A DNA stretch of 64,000 nucleotides from Halanaerobium polyolivorans (lineage in GTDB: Bacteria > Bacillota > Halanaerobiia > Halanaerobiales > Halanaerobiaceae), in assembly GCF_020711195.1 (NCBI RefSeq), contig NZ_JAJFAT010000004.1, positions 1 to 64,000 of the forward strand. The letters run 5' to 3'. The position numbers and the translations under genes were made by a program. The notes under the pieces were generated by a model, which had not been told where the DNA came from, did no database searches, and worked only from the letters and a program-made list of their open reading frames with translations. Positions 20,571-29,580 of this stretch are shown in pieces; positions within the stretch are counted from its first letter, which is position 1; the number at the start of each line of letters is the position of its first letter.

Positions 20571-21617
20571 TTATTCAGCCCCTACTTCGGCCTCACCCCC
20601 CTTAAGAGAGATAATTTTCTTGGCTGTATTTTCATCAGTTATTAAGATATCCTGGTATACATTGGAGACAGCTGCTATTATTGCTTCTGCTTTATTTTCT
20701 CCCCCAGCCACAACTATTACTTTATCTATAGTTTCTAAATCACTCAAGTTTAAACCAACACTACTTGTAGAATAAACAATTTCACCCTGATAGTTAAAAT
20801 AAAAACCAAAAGCCTCACCAACAGCACCAGCAGCAAGCAGTTCTTTTATTTCTTTTTGATTCATTCCTCTGCGGGCAGCCATATCTGCAGCAGTACCAAC
20901 ACCATGAATTAAAATATTTGCTTTTTTTAAGATTTCTAAAGTTTTTTGAATACTTGGTTCTTTAATTAAAGGGTGAATATTTTCTTGGGCAATATTATCA
21001 GGAATATGAAGCAGATGATAACTACCACCTAATTTTTTTGCAATCTGGGCGACAATTGTATTTGCCTGAATTTCAACATTTTCACCCAAACCACCTCTAC
21101 CTGGAACAACCGTAATATCATAGGGATCAGGGCTGTATGTCATTTCTGCGGCCACCTGGGCTAAAGTTGTCCCTCCAGTAACAGCAAGAATATCTCCATC
21201 TTTTATTTCTTTTTTTAATAACTGAGAAGCCATTCGACCAATTTCTACTTTAATATCATCAGCTGGCACAGCCCCATTAACAAGTTTAACTTTTTGCAAT
21301 CCTAATATTTTTTCGAGCTTTTTTTCTAAATAACTAATATTTCTCAGTTCTTTTATGTATTCATCTAATTCTATCAAAAATTCTTCGCCAATTCTAGTAA
21401 TTCTTGTTCCTGAAGGAGTAATTCTAATAAAAGCATTTTTTTCAAAAAATTCAAGATCATTTCTAATTTTTCTTTCACTAAGTTCCAAAATCCTAGCAAG
21501 AGCTCTTCTTCCAATAGGTTGATTATAATAAATACCTCTTAATATATTATAACGCTGTTGAGCTCTTTCTACAATTTCGGGAACCAATTTTTCCTGAATT
21601 TTAAAAAGTTTTTTCAT
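20571..21617 (-). CDS. cggR: CggR-type central glycolytic gene regulator (SorC family)
   Basis: About 348 residues. The N-terminal DNA-binding domain includes GRRALARILELSERKIRNDLEFFEK. The SorC sugar-binding domain includes DILAVTGGTTLAQVAAEMT, DITVVPGRGGLGE and the GVGTAADMAARRG and GEAFGFYF regions. In Bacillus CggR represses gapA operon transcription until fructose-1,6-bisphosphate binds. I choose the ATG at 21617, with GGAGG seven bases upstream. A longer reading frame would run through the operator. It is the first gene of the glycolytic operon. Confidence 0.93.
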   Translation of the reverse strand: MKKLFKIQEKLVPEIVERAQQRYNILRGIYYNQPIGRRALARILELSERKIRNDLEFFEKNAFIRITPSGTRITRIGEEFLIELDEYIKELRNISYLEKKLEKILGLQKVKLVNGAVPADDIKVEIGRMASQLLKKEIKDGDILAVTGGTTLAQVAAEMTYSPDPYDITVVPGRGGLGENVEIQANTIVAQIAKKLGGSYHLLHIPDNIAQENIHPLIKEPSIQKTLEILKKANILIHGVGTAADMAARRGMNQKEIKELLAAGAVGEAFGFYFNYQGEIVYSTSSVGLNLSDLETIDKVIVVAGGENKAEAIIAAVSNVYQDILITDENTAKKIISLKGGEAEVGAE

Positions 21618-21633
21618 AACTAATCCTCCAAGT

Positions 21634-21670
21634 TGGAACGTTTTTGTCCAAATGGAACAAAAATGTCCCG
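21634..21670 (-). promoter_or_regulatory. Probable CggR operator
   Basis: Minus strand: CGGGACATTTTTGTTCC, then a short gap and GGACAAAAACGTTCC. The paired GGGAC/TGTYC elements resemble the double operator of B. subtilis cggR-gapA (from memory). They lie between the putative promoter and the cggR start, where a roadblock-type repressor would bind. Confidence 0.65.
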
Positions 21671-21677
21671 ATAAAGC

Positions 21678-21706
21678 CAAAAACAAAGCTGACTTAATAA
21701 TCAGCT
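21678..21706 (-). terminator. Hairpin with T-rich tail after whiA / in the cggR leader
   Basis: Minus strand: AGCTGA, eight-base loop, TCAGCT followed by TTGTTTTT. It could end transcription coming from whiA. Because it lies downstream of the putative cggR promoter it would also be in the cggR leader. Confidence 0.55.
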
Positions 21707-21748
21707 AGTTAAATGTATTTAATTAAGAATGTTTTTTCCTTCACCTTT

Positions 21749-21776
21749 ATTATATCATTATCTGAGAATAAATCAA
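21749..21776 (-). promoter_or_regulatory. Putative sigma-A promoter of the cggR-gap operon
   Basis: TTGATT, 16-base spacer, TATAAT on the minus strand. The -35 box overlaps the last codons of whiA. Confidence 0.5.
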
Positions 21777-22696
21777 GCTAAATTTTCAGCAATTTTTTTT
21801 ATTCTCCTTAAACGGTGATTTACCCCTGATTTACTTAAATCTAAAATCTCACCTAATTCTTTAAGTGAAGCATAAGGATTTTCCCTTCTGATCTGGGCCA
21901 TTTCTCTTAAACTGGGGCTTAAATTCTCCAGACCTTTTTCTCTTTCAATTATTCTGATATTTTCTAACTGATCCATAGCTGCAGAAACAGACTTTTCTAA
22001 ATTGGCTGTTTCAAAATTTACTCTGCGGTTTACATCATTTTTTAACTGCTTAACTATATGATCATTTTCCATTTTTAACATTGCCTGATGGGCACCGATA
22101 ATATTTAAAACTTTGATAACCTCATCATAGCTTTTAAAATAAACAACATAAAAGCCCTTGTGTTCTGTCTGATGAGCTTCAAGTTCAAATTTAGCCAGCA
22201 ATTTAATTAAATCTTCAGCTAAGCTTTCCCTTTCACAGCGAAATTCAAGGTGATACTCACTTTTAGGACTATTAACCGAACCCCCGGCTAAAAAAATGCC
22301 TCTTAAATAAGCCTGGGCCAGCTTTCTATTAACTAAGTATTCTTCTTTGATGTGAAAAACCAAATTATTTTGAGGAGTTAAAAAACCCAGTTCAAGCAAA
22401 AACTCTCTTACCCCTGGTTGTGGTGTAACGATAATATCATAACTGTGACTCAAATTAAATTTTTTATGCTGTCTTACTCTAATTTCTATATCAAATCCAA
22501 AACGATCTTTGATTAAAGAATATATCCGCCGGGCTAAATTACCATGATATAATTTAACCTTTAAAGAAAGATGTTTATTTGAAATCTGAATAGAGCCATC
22601 AACTCTTATTAAAGCAGCTAATTCTGCCAGTTGTTCTTGATAACCTTTTTTCTCTGCTCGAGTTAGTTCTTCTTTAACCTGATCAGTAAATGACAT
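21773..22696 (-). CDS. whiA: WhiA-like DNA-binding protein
   Basis: A 307-residue protein with an N-terminal LAGLIDADG-homing-endonuclease-like fold (LRGIFLAGGSVNSP at about 133-146) and a C-terminal helix-turn-helix (SLKELGEILDLSKSGVNHRLRRIKKIA). In Bacillus it influences cell division and chromosome segregation. The gene order rapZ-yvcK-whiA is the standard Firmicute arrangement, here leading directly into the glycolytic operon. Confidence 0.95.
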   Translation of the reverse strand: MSFTDQVKEELTRAEKKGYQEQLAELAALIRVDGSIQISNKHLSLKVKLYHGNLARRIYSLIKDRFGFDIEIRVRQHKKFNLSHSYDIIVTPQPGVREFLLELGFLTPQNNLVFHIKEEYLVNRKLAQAYLRGIFLAGGSVNSPKSEYHLEFRCERESLAEDLIKLLAKFELEAHQTEHKGFYVVYFKSYDEVIKVLNIIGAHQAMLKMENDHIVKQLKNDVNRRVNFETANLEKSVSAAMDQLENIRIIEREKGLENLSPSLREMAQIRRENPYASLKELGEILDLSKSGVNHRLRRIKKIAENLA

Positions 22697-22740
22697 CTTT
22701 AAACACCTTCTTAATAAATTTAGTAATTTTAATTATAATA

Positions 22741-24018
22741 TTATTTGTTTGCATTAAGTGTATAGATCAACTCTGCTAAGGCATCTGGATTATGGCGAAG
22801 ATAACTATTTTTTTTCAGTAAATCTTTTTCAATAATCTTTAAACCCATCTTTTTTAAGCGTTTGCGATCTATTTTAACTGGATAGGCACCTTCTGCTTCA
22901 TATTTTTTTCTTAATTCTTTAGTTCCCGACTGGTTATTGAGGATAATATAATCGAAAATACCTTCCCCACAGTGCTCTATAATTGCCTGAGCATGGTCAG
23001 CAGCTGTATAAGCATCAGTTTCACCAGCCTGAGTCATCACATTACAAATATATATTTTAAGAGCATTACTTTCTCTAATCGAGTCTGCAATTCCATCCAC
23101 AAGTAAGTTGGGTAAAATACTAGTATATAAACTGCCTGGACCGATGATTATCACATCTGCTCCAGCAATTGCCTCTTTTACGGCAGGAGTTGTTTGAGGG
23201 TTTTCAGGAGCTAAAAATACTCGATCAATCTTTTTATTATCAGAAGGAATGGCAGATTCACCAATTCTTTTTTCCTGATCTTCATAAATAGCACCCAATT
23301 TAATATTCTCATTTGTGGCAGCTAAAACCTTACCCCTAATTGCTAAAACTTTACTAGAAGCAATTACAGCCTCTTCAAAATCACCTAAAACCTCTGTCAT
23401 AGCAGCTATATATAGGTTACCAAAACTATGACCTTCCAGACCTCCATTTGATTCAAAACGGTGCTGAAAAAGTTTTTCCATGAGAGGTTCTCGATCAGCC
23501 AAAGCAACCAGGCAGTTGCGAATATCTCCAGGTGGTAAGATCCCCATCTCATCTCTTAAGCGACCTGAGCTGCCCCCATCATCTGCAACTGTGACAACTG
23601 CTGTCAAATTATCACTATTTTTTTTCAAACCTCTTAATAAATTAGCTAAACCAGTTCCACCACCAAAGGCAACAATTTGGGGTCCTTTATTTGATCTTCT
23701 TTTCTCATATAAGAGGTCTAAAATCTCAGCATGTGGTGTAATATGAGTATTTAACTCTGACCTTATTTTAATCAGAGCATAATATATGATAAATAATCCT
23801 CCTACCACCATCATTACAGCAATAGATTTCAAAGCAATCTCTGAGCCTTCTCCAAGCAGATTATTTAAATGGAGAGTTAAGTATTCTGTCACAAAAACAC
23901 CTAGATCAAAACCTAATAATGGTGTTATACCAATACTTATTAATGCAAAAGCTAAAATCATTAGAATAAACCATCTTTTCACACCCAAACCTGGAAAAAA
24001 CCATTTAGGCAGGTTCAT
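22741..24018 (-). CDS. YvcK/GlmR-type (CofD-like) uridylate-sugar-binding protein
   Basis: A 425-residue protein. An N-terminal region of about 105 residues with two transmembrane segments (about 13-38 and 65-85) precedes the CofD-like domain: VAFGGGTGLANLLRGLKK, VADDGGSSGRLRDE, LPPGDIRNCLVALAD and IIIGPGSLYTSILPNLLV. In Bacillus the homologue binds UDP-sugars and is needed for cell shape and growth on gluconeogenic carbon. The membrane extension is absent from the shorter Bacillus protein but occurs in clostridial relatives (from memory). It lies 33 bases after rapZ. Confidence 0.93.
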   Translation of the reverse strand: MNLPKWFFPGLGVKRWFILMILAFALISIGITPLLGFDLGVFVTEYLTLHLNNLLGEGSEIALKSIAVMMVVGGLFIIYYALIKIRSELNTHITPHAEILDLLYEKRRSNKGPQIVAFGGGTGLANLLRGLKKNSDNLTAVVTVADDGGSSGRLRDEMGILPPGDIRNCLVALADREPLMEKLFQHRFESNGGLEGHSFGNLYIAAMTEVLGDFEEAVIASSKVLAIRGKVLAATNENIKLGAIYEDQEKRIGESAIPSDNKKIDRVFLAPENPQTTPAVKEAIAGADVIIIGPGSLYTSILPNLLVDGIADSIRESNALKIYICNVMTQAGETDAYTAADHAQAIIEHCGEGIFDYIILNNQSGTKELRKKYEAEGAYPVKIDRKRLKKMGLKIIEKDLLKKNSYLRHNPDALAELIYTLNANK

Positions 24019-24051
24019 AATTACACTTCCTTTTGTTGAGATAAATCATCA

Positions 24052-24900
24052 TTATTTGTCTATATCACGATGCTCAATATTATAGTTTAGAGATTCATCT
24101 GCTAAAACTTCAGATAATTTTAAGACTGTGGTTACAGATCTATGTTTACCACCAGTACATCCAACGGCAATTGAAAGATGACTTTTTCCTTCATTTTTAT
24201 ATTGAGGAATTAAAAATTTAATCAAATCAAAAAATTTATCATAAAATTTTTCGGTAACAGGCCATTTTAAGATATAATCCTGGACAACCTTATCTTTCCC
24301 AGTTTTTTCTTTAAGTGATTCTACATAATATGGATTGGCTAGAAAGCGGACATCAAAAACCAGATCGGCATCACGAGGTATTCCGTATTTAAAACCAAAA
24401 GATATTAAACTAAGCTGCAGACAACTCTTATTATCTTGAGTTATATATAAATTATCTAATTCCTCCTGTAGTTCTGCAATTTTTAATTCTCCGGTATCAA
24501 TAACCTTACTTGCTCTACCTCTTAGTTCTTCCAGGATTTTTCTCTCCTGCTGAATCGCATCAAGCACCCTTCCCTCTTCATCAAGTGGATGACGCCTTCT
24601 ACTTTCTTTATATCTTCTAATCAAAATATCATCAGAAGCCTCTAGAAATAAGATGTTATAATCTAGTTCCAGCTCTTTTAATTTTCCCAGTTCTGCAAAA
24701 AGATCATTGAAAAATTCTCTACCTCGAATATCACTGACAAGGGCAATCTTGTCTAAATTAGACTGTAAGCAGATTTCGGCAAATTTAGAAATTAAAGCAG
24801 GTGGTAAGTTGTCTACACAAAAATAGCCTCGATCCTCAAAATGATTTAAAGCAAGTGATTTACCAGCTCCTGACATACCTGTGATCAATAAAAAATCCAT
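24052..24900 (-). CDS. rapZ: RNase adapter protein RapZ (YvcJ family)
   Basis: A 282-residue P-loop protein. Walker A is GMSGAGKS (8-15), then DNLPPALI, a Walker-B-like LFLEASD, RRRHPL, and the C-terminal GCTGGKHRSVT motif that binds glucosamine-6-phosphate or its RNA partners in the E. coli homologue. In Firmicutes (YvcJ) it has NTPase activity. Standard length and position upstream of yvcK. Confidence 0.96.
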   Translation of the reverse strand: MDFLLITGMSGAGKSLALNHFEDRGYFCVDNLPPALISKFAEICLQSNLDKIALVSDIRGREFFNDLFAELGKLKELELDYNILFLEASDDILIRRYKESRRRHPLDEEGRVLDAIQQERKILEELRGRASKVIDTGELKIAELQEELDNLYITQDNKSCLQLSLISFGFKYGIPRDADLVFDVRFLANPYYVESLKEKTGKDKVVQDYILKWPVTEKFYDKFFDLIKFLIPQYKNEGKSHLSIAVGCTGGKHRSVTTVLKLSEVLADESLNYNIEHRDIDK

Positions 24901-24954
24901 TTTAAAAGTTTAGCTCCTTTCAATTTATCTTACTGCCACAACCACAATAATTAT

Positions 24955-25929
24955 TTAATCTCTGATGTGTTTAGAACAATGTTTTAAAAAATATTTTTCT
25001 GGTGCTCGCAATATATTGGCAAAAGCTAATTTAGAGACCTTAACTGCTTTATCACCATAAAAAACAGCCGGATTGTCTCTTAACTTCTCAACTGTAGCTA
25101 AACCGAGGGCATTATTAACTGCAAAGAATTTCCTATAGCCGCTTAAATTTTCTGGTAAAGCTTGATAATATTTTTTTAAAGCTGCTGTATGTTTGATTAG
25201 ATCCTCCAGCATTTTTTCTAAAGCTGCCATTGTTTTAGCTTCGTTTTCTCTATCAAGTAGTTCAGCTTCGGTTAGCTTTAACTCTTTTAAAGGCCAAAAG
25301 TGTTTTTCTCTATTTTCTAGATCATCTTTAATATCTCTTATTAAATTAACTTTTTGCAAAAAAAGGCCGGCCTCATTAAAGTTTTCTAAAAGAATAGCTT
25401 GATCTTTTTGACTAAGATCTAATTTGTAAATAATCAGCTCGGTTAAAAACCCACCAACAGTTCCAGCTACATAATAACAATACTCATCCAGTTCTCTAAA
25501 AGTTTCTACTGTTTTATTTAAATATTTTTGCATGCCGAGATTCATTTCCTGCAGCCACTTATGTGATTTTTTTTGGATCTCTAAATCAAAATTTTGATAT
25601 GCCTGATAGATAATATCAATGTTATCATTTAACTTAGATAAAGCCTGATCTGCAATCAAATTATTTTGGGCTTTGATCTCTCTAAAATCTGCCTGACGAT
25701 CATAATCTTCAGTTGAAAACACTCTGCTCACTTTATCCATCATTTTTTTCTGCAGCTCAATATCTGCTGGATGAATTTCATCTTCAAAATTATCTAAAAT
25801 TCTATCCTGAAGGTAAGTAATCAAGACCTCATCTTTAATTATATTATCAAGCATAGGTATAGTTAAAGCAAAACTCCGAGAAACATCTTTTAATATATTT
25901 TTAGCAAATTTAATTGGATCATCTCTCAT
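24955..25929 (-). CDS. Squalene/phytoene synthase family protein
   Basis: A 324-residue trans-prenyl-head-to-head synthase-like protein. SRSFALTIPML, the first Asp-rich motif DRILDNFEDE, and the second motif NLIRDIKDDLENREKHFWPL are all visible, so the metal-binding sites look intact. Family members condense two prenyl diphosphates to squalene or phytoene. No desaturase, hopanoid or carotenoid gene lies nearby, so the product is unknown. It is flanked by the glucodextranase-like gene and rapZ, in the place where hprK and rapZ might otherwise be adjacent. Confidence 0.82.
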   Translation of the reverse strand: MRDDPIKFAKNILKDVSRSFALTIPMLDNIIKDEVLITYLQDRILDNFEDEIHPADIELQKKMMDKVSRVFSTEDYDRQADFREIKAQNNLIADQALSKLNDNIDIIYQAYQNFDLEIQKKSHKWLQEMNLGMQKYLNKTVETFRELDEYCYYVAGTVGGFLTELIIYKLDLSQKDQAILLENFNEAGLFLQKVNLIRDIKDDLENREKHFWPLKELKLTEAELLDRENEAKTMAALEKMLEDLIKHTAALKKYYQALPENLSGYRKFFAVNNALGLATVEKLRDNPAVFYGDKAVKVSKLAFANILRAPEKYFLKHCSKHIRD

Positions 25930-25960
25930 CTTCTCACCTCAAAGGGAAAATAAACTGATA

Positions 25961-26899
25961 TTATTTATTATAGTCAAATTTATATGCAATTATTTTGATT
26001 AAAGCTAAATAAATAAGAAAAGCAAAAACTATTAATAAATTTTCAATCATAAAAAACTCTATAATTCCTCTTCTTCTTTCAGGCAGAGGAGCTTTAACTC
26101 TAATTGCTGGTACTTCTGCCAGTTCATTGTTTAAAATATTTCGCTGATTATAAGGTCCTGGAGTTAAAATATCCATAACTCGAGGAGCTTTATCTAAATC
26201 CAAATCTGTTTCGGTATAAATCTTCCACAGCTGTCTTCGTCTAGAAAGATCTCTATAATAATCAAAACCAAAGGGATCAAAACTACCTATTAAAAGCACA
26301 ACTGAGCTATTATCTAATGAGCCTAACTCACTTTTGGCTAAAGTAAGATATAAATCATCACCATCTCTAAGTATTTCTGCACTTTGAGCCTGATGCTTAT
26401 CATCAAGGGCTAGTTCATTTAAATCAAGAAACTCCTCTTCACTTTCCGGAGTATATAATCTGGCCCACCAACCACTAATCTTTAAAAATTTATTCCAATT
26501 AAAATCTTCGGCAAAAGTTATGTTAGCTCCCTCATGAAAAGGTTGATTAGCACCTGAATTTTGATTATCAATATATAATTCAATTAGTGGCAGTGAAAAC
26601 CCATACTCTGAATTCCAGGGATCAGTTAAACTGCCAAAAGAAAAGCGAAAGCGATAACTATGTTCTGATTCAAAAATTGTTAAAGCCTGGATATCAAAGA
26701 TATTATCTGCCTCATGAAAAATATGATTTAAAGGATATTCATAATTTCCTGGCCCAAAATCATCTCCTCGAGCATCAAGGTGGTTAAAAACAACCCTATA
26801 TTCAGCTGCATAAACAGCTGTCATTAAAAAAGAAATAAGGAAAATAACTATTGATAAGAAGAATATTATTTGCCAGATTTTTCTGCTAATTAAAGTCAT
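25961..26899 (-). CDS. Membrane-anchored glucodextranase-like (DOMON-type) domain protein
   Basis: A 312-residue exported protein. An N-terminal signal or anchor (about 8-30) is followed by a beta-rich domain with DARGDDFGPGNYEYPL, PWNSEYGFSLPLIELYIDNQ and FLKISGWWARLYT, resembling the C-terminal module of glucodextranases and amylopullulanases. It ends with a single transmembrane helix (about 285-305) and a short positive tail. No catalytic domain is present, so it may bind glycans or another ligand outside the inner membrane. Function unknown. Confidence 0.65.
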   Translation of the reverse strand: MTLISRKIWQIIFFLSIVIFLISFLMTAVYAAEYRVVFNHLDARGDDFGPGNYEYPLNHIFHEADNIFDIQALTIFESEHSYRFRFSFGSLTDPWNSEYGFSLPLIELYIDNQNSGANQPFHEGANITFAEDFNWNKFLKISGWWARLYTPESEEEFLDLNELALDDKHQAQSAEILRDGDDLYLTLAKSELGSLDNSSVVLLIGSFDPFGFDYYRDLSRRRQLWKIYTETDLDLDKAPRVMDILTPGPYNQRNILNNELAEVPAIRVKAPLPERRRGIIEFFMIENLLIVFAFLIYLALIKIIAYKFDYNK

Positions 26900-26924
26900 T
26901 TTTAAACACCTCTGCTGTTATAGA

Positions 26925-27842
26925 TTATTTTTTCATGATATTTTCTGTAAAATCTACAGCTGCATTATAACCCATTGTTTTCAGCCTATAATTCATTGCT
27001 GCAACCTCAAGTACCAGGGCCAGATTACGACCAGGTTTAACAGGAATAATTATTTCATCAATTTCTATTTCCATAATCTCTGTTTTTTGGTCATCTAAAC
27101 CCAATCTTTCATAATCATAACCTTCTACCCATTTCTCCAGGCGAACAGCTAAATTTATTGGAGCATCATGTTTAACAGCACCAGCCCCAAAGAGAGTTTT
27201 CACATTGATGATTCCTATTCCCCGCATCTCTAAGAAATAGCGGGCATTTTCCGGAGCACTCCCGGAAAGACGTAATTCCCCAATTTTTTTTATCTCAATT
27301 ATATCATCAGCTACCAGACGATGACCTCTTTTAACCAATTCAATCGCAGTTTCACTTTTACCAATTCCACTTTCACCTTTAATTAAAACTCCAATCCCAT
27401 AAATATCTACTAAAACTCCATGAATAACGGTTATAGGAGCCAATTTTTCTTCCAAATAATTTAAAAGCATACTGCTAAATCTAGTTGTAGAAATTTGAGT
27501 TGATAAAATAGGAATCCCTTTATCTTCAGCTCTTTTAAGCAGATAATTAGGTATTTCTTCACCCCTGGCTACTATAATACAAACCGGATCATATGATATA
27601 TATTCATCAATTCTTTCTATAAAAACATCCTCATCTAAACCTCTTAAAAACGAAAGCTCTGTTGTGCCGATCAAATTAATTCTCTCAGGATAAAAATGTT
27701 CCCAAAAACCGGCTAACTCTATTCCCGGTCTTTTAATATCACTAACATTAACTTTGTTTTTAATCCCACTTCGACCAGCCTTAATTTCTAAATCAAAACG
27801 ATTAAAAATATCTAAGACCATTACTTCATTTTCTTCAGCCAT
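26925..27842 (-). CDS. hprK: HPr kinase/phosphorylase
   Basis: A 305-residue bifunctional enzyme that phosphorylates and dephosphorylates HPr on a serine, controlling catabolite repression. Walker A GESGIGKS (156-163), the preceding H141, RLVADD (175-180) and the signature EMRGIGIINVKTLFG are present, followed by the C-terminal loop IIPVKPGRNLALVLEVAAMNYRLK. It overlaps the upstream ROK kinase gene by eight bases, a tight translational link between sugar phosphorylation and HPr control. Confidence 0.97.
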   Translation of the reverse strand: MAEENEVMVLDIFNRFDLEIKAGRSGIKNKVNVSDIKRPGIELAGFWEHFYPERINLIGTTELSFLRGLDEDVFIERIDEYISYDPVCIIVARGEEIPNYLLKRAEDKGIPILSTQISTTRFSSMLLNYLEEKLAPITVIHGVLVDIYGIGVLIKGESGIGKSETAIELVKRGHRLVADDIIEIKKIGELRLSGSAPENARYFLEMRGIGIINVKTLFGAGAVKHDAPINLAVRLEKWVEGYDYERLGLDDQKTEIMEIEIDEIIIPVKPGRNLALVLEVAAMNYRLKTMGYNAAVDFTENIMKK

Positions 27843-28809
27843 TTTTTATCAACCTATCCTCCATTGCTACCGCAATAGCGCCCATTAAACCAATATCAGA
27901 TCCCAGTTCAGCTTCTCTTAGCTCAACAATTTCCAGTGGTCCAGGTAAGGCATTATCCCTCATAGTTGCTATAGCTTTATCTAAAAAGAGATCAGCTGAC
28001 TTCATAACTCCTCCTCCTAAAATTATCATTTCTGTATTAAAAATATTAACTAAATTTGCTAGACCAATCCCCAGATAAAAGGCAGCCTCAGCAAAAATAG
28101 CCTTTGCTGTCTGATCACCCTGATAAGCAGCCTGAGCACAGATTGCTGCATCAACATCTTCGACAATATTATCTGCTAGATCGAGCATTTTTTTACTTTT
28201 GCCTTCAGCAGCTGCCTCTTGAGCCATCCGAGCAATTGCTGTTCCAGAAGCAAAAGATTCCAGGCAGCCGTGGTTTCCACAGCCACATAGGGGACCATCT
28301 GGATCAACCACAGTATGACCAATTTCACAGGCATTATCATTAACTCCGCTAAACAATTCTTGCTTAATTATAGCTCCTCCACCAACTCCAGTTGAAATAG
28401 TTATATAAACCATATTATCAACCTCTTTACCTGCCCCAAACCATTTTTCTCCTAAAGCAGCAGCATTAGCATCATTTTTAAGTAGGGTTTTAATTCCTAC
28501 TGCTGCTTCTATTTTCTCAACAATGGGGACATTTTTCCAGGGTAGATTAGAGTTTTCTATAATTATCCCCTTTTTAGCATCTAAGGGGCCTGGACTTCCA
28601 ATTCCCAGAGCAATTATATCTTCTGCTTGAAGATTTTTTTTAGCTAATACCTCTTCTATACTAGCAACCATATTAGCAATGATCTTTTCTTCCCCAAGCT
28701 TAGCTTCAGTATCTTTACGTGAACGAGCTAAAATCTTACCGTTTTTATCCGCTAAGCCGGTTAATATTTTTGTACCACCTAAATCCAAACCAAGATAATA
28801 CTCCTGCAT
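27835..28809 (-). CDS. ROK-family glucokinase
   Basis: A 324-residue sugar kinase. It has the N-terminal phosphate loop LGLDLGGTKI, the glucose-site EIGHTVVDPDG, the ROK zinc motif CGCGNHGCLESFASG and the C-terminal GGGVMKSADLF. It most likely phosphorylates glucose in the cytoplasm. N-acetylhexosamine kinase activity cannot be excluded. Its last codons overlap hprK. Confidence 0.9.
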   Translation of the reverse strand: MQEYYLGLDLGGTKILTGLADKNGKILARSRKDTEAKLGEEKIIANMVASIEEVLAKKNLQAEDIIALGIGSPGPLDAKKGIIIENSNLPWKNVPIVEKIEAAVGIKTLLKNDANAAALGEKWFGAGKEVDNMVYITISTGVGGGAIIKQELFSGVNDNACEIGHTVVDPDGPLCGCGNHGCLESFASGTAIARMAQEAAAEGKSKKMLDLADNIVEDVDAAICAQAAYQGDQTAKAIFAEAAFYLGIGLANLVNIFNTEMIILGGGVMKSADLFLDKAIATMRDNALPGPLEIVELREAELGSDIGLMGAIAVAMEDRLIKNG

Positions 28810-28838
28810 GCCAACTCTCCCCTCAAAATTTACTTAAA

Positions 28839-29501
28839 TTAATATTTTGCCAGCATTTCTTTATTGCCTTTTAAAATCATAGAGCCAATAATTCCAATAA
28901 ATGCTGTTGGTAGGCCAAATCCAATTATAAACAGAAAAAATGAAAGCAAAAATAAAGCTAAAAACCAGACTAAAGAAAAAACAATATTATCTAGGCTTAA
29001 GACAACAGCATTTTTAAATATATCTTTAAGTGATTTTTCTGGCTGAATAACTAATAAACCCCATAAATAAGCTTCATATATAGAAAAATAGATTAGTAAA
29101 TAACCAAATAAAAAAGCAAAAGCCAAAAGCCAGGTATTCTGCTGCCCCTGCAGCAAAAAGAAACGCAGGTCAAACAAAAGGATAAGATAAATAATTATAC
29201 TAAAAATACAGGCTAAAACACCCCGCCAAAAATTCTTTTTAAAAAAACTAGCTAGTTCTTTTAAAGAAAACTCCCTCTGTTCTAAAAGTTGATTAACTCC
29301 ATGTAAAGCTGTTAAAAATAAGGGGCCTAATAAAAGCAAAGGTATTGGTAATAAAAGATAATAGCCAGTTGAAACAGCAAAAAATATCATAAACAAAAAC
29401 AGTGCAGTTAAAATAAACCAGCTAATTCCTAATATAAAAAGTTTAAATAGGTTTTCATAAAATTTTTTAAAACTGTATTTTAAAACAGCGAATATTTCCA
29501 A
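28839..29501 (-). CDS. YesL/DUF624-like membrane protein
   Basis: A 220-residue protein with about five or six hydrophobic segments and a central LHGVNQLLEQREFSLKELASFFKKNFWRG region like the DUF624 (YesL) family, members of which often sit near sugar-use genes. Function unknown. The start is TTG with GGAGGGG six bases upstream. It lies 29 bases upstream of the ROK kinase and is probably co-transcribed. Confidence 0.7.
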   Translation of the reverse strand: MEIFAVLKYSFKKFYENLFKLFILGISWFILTALFLFMIFFAVSTGYYLLLPIPLLLLGPLFLTALHGVNQLLEQREFSLKELASFFKKNFWRGVLACIFSIIIYLILLFDLRFFLLQGQQNTWLLAFAFLFGYLLIYFSIYEAYLWGLLVIQPEKSLKDIFKNAVVLSLDNIVFSLVWFLALFLLSFFLFIIGFGLPTAFIGIIGSMILKGNKEMLAKY

Positions 29502-29539
29502 GGCAAACCCCTCCTGATTAAACTTTAAATGCTGCTTTA

Positions 29540-29568
29540 ATTATAACACATCTATTTTCTCTTGTAGA
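29540..29568 (-). promoter_or_regulatory. Possible promoter of the YesL-like/ROK/hprK genes
   Basis: TCTACA, 17-base spacer, TATAAT on the minus strand upstream of the YesL-like gene. The -10 box is consensus and the -35 box matches four of six bases. Confidence 0.4.
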
Positions 29569-29580
29569 ATGATAATAATT

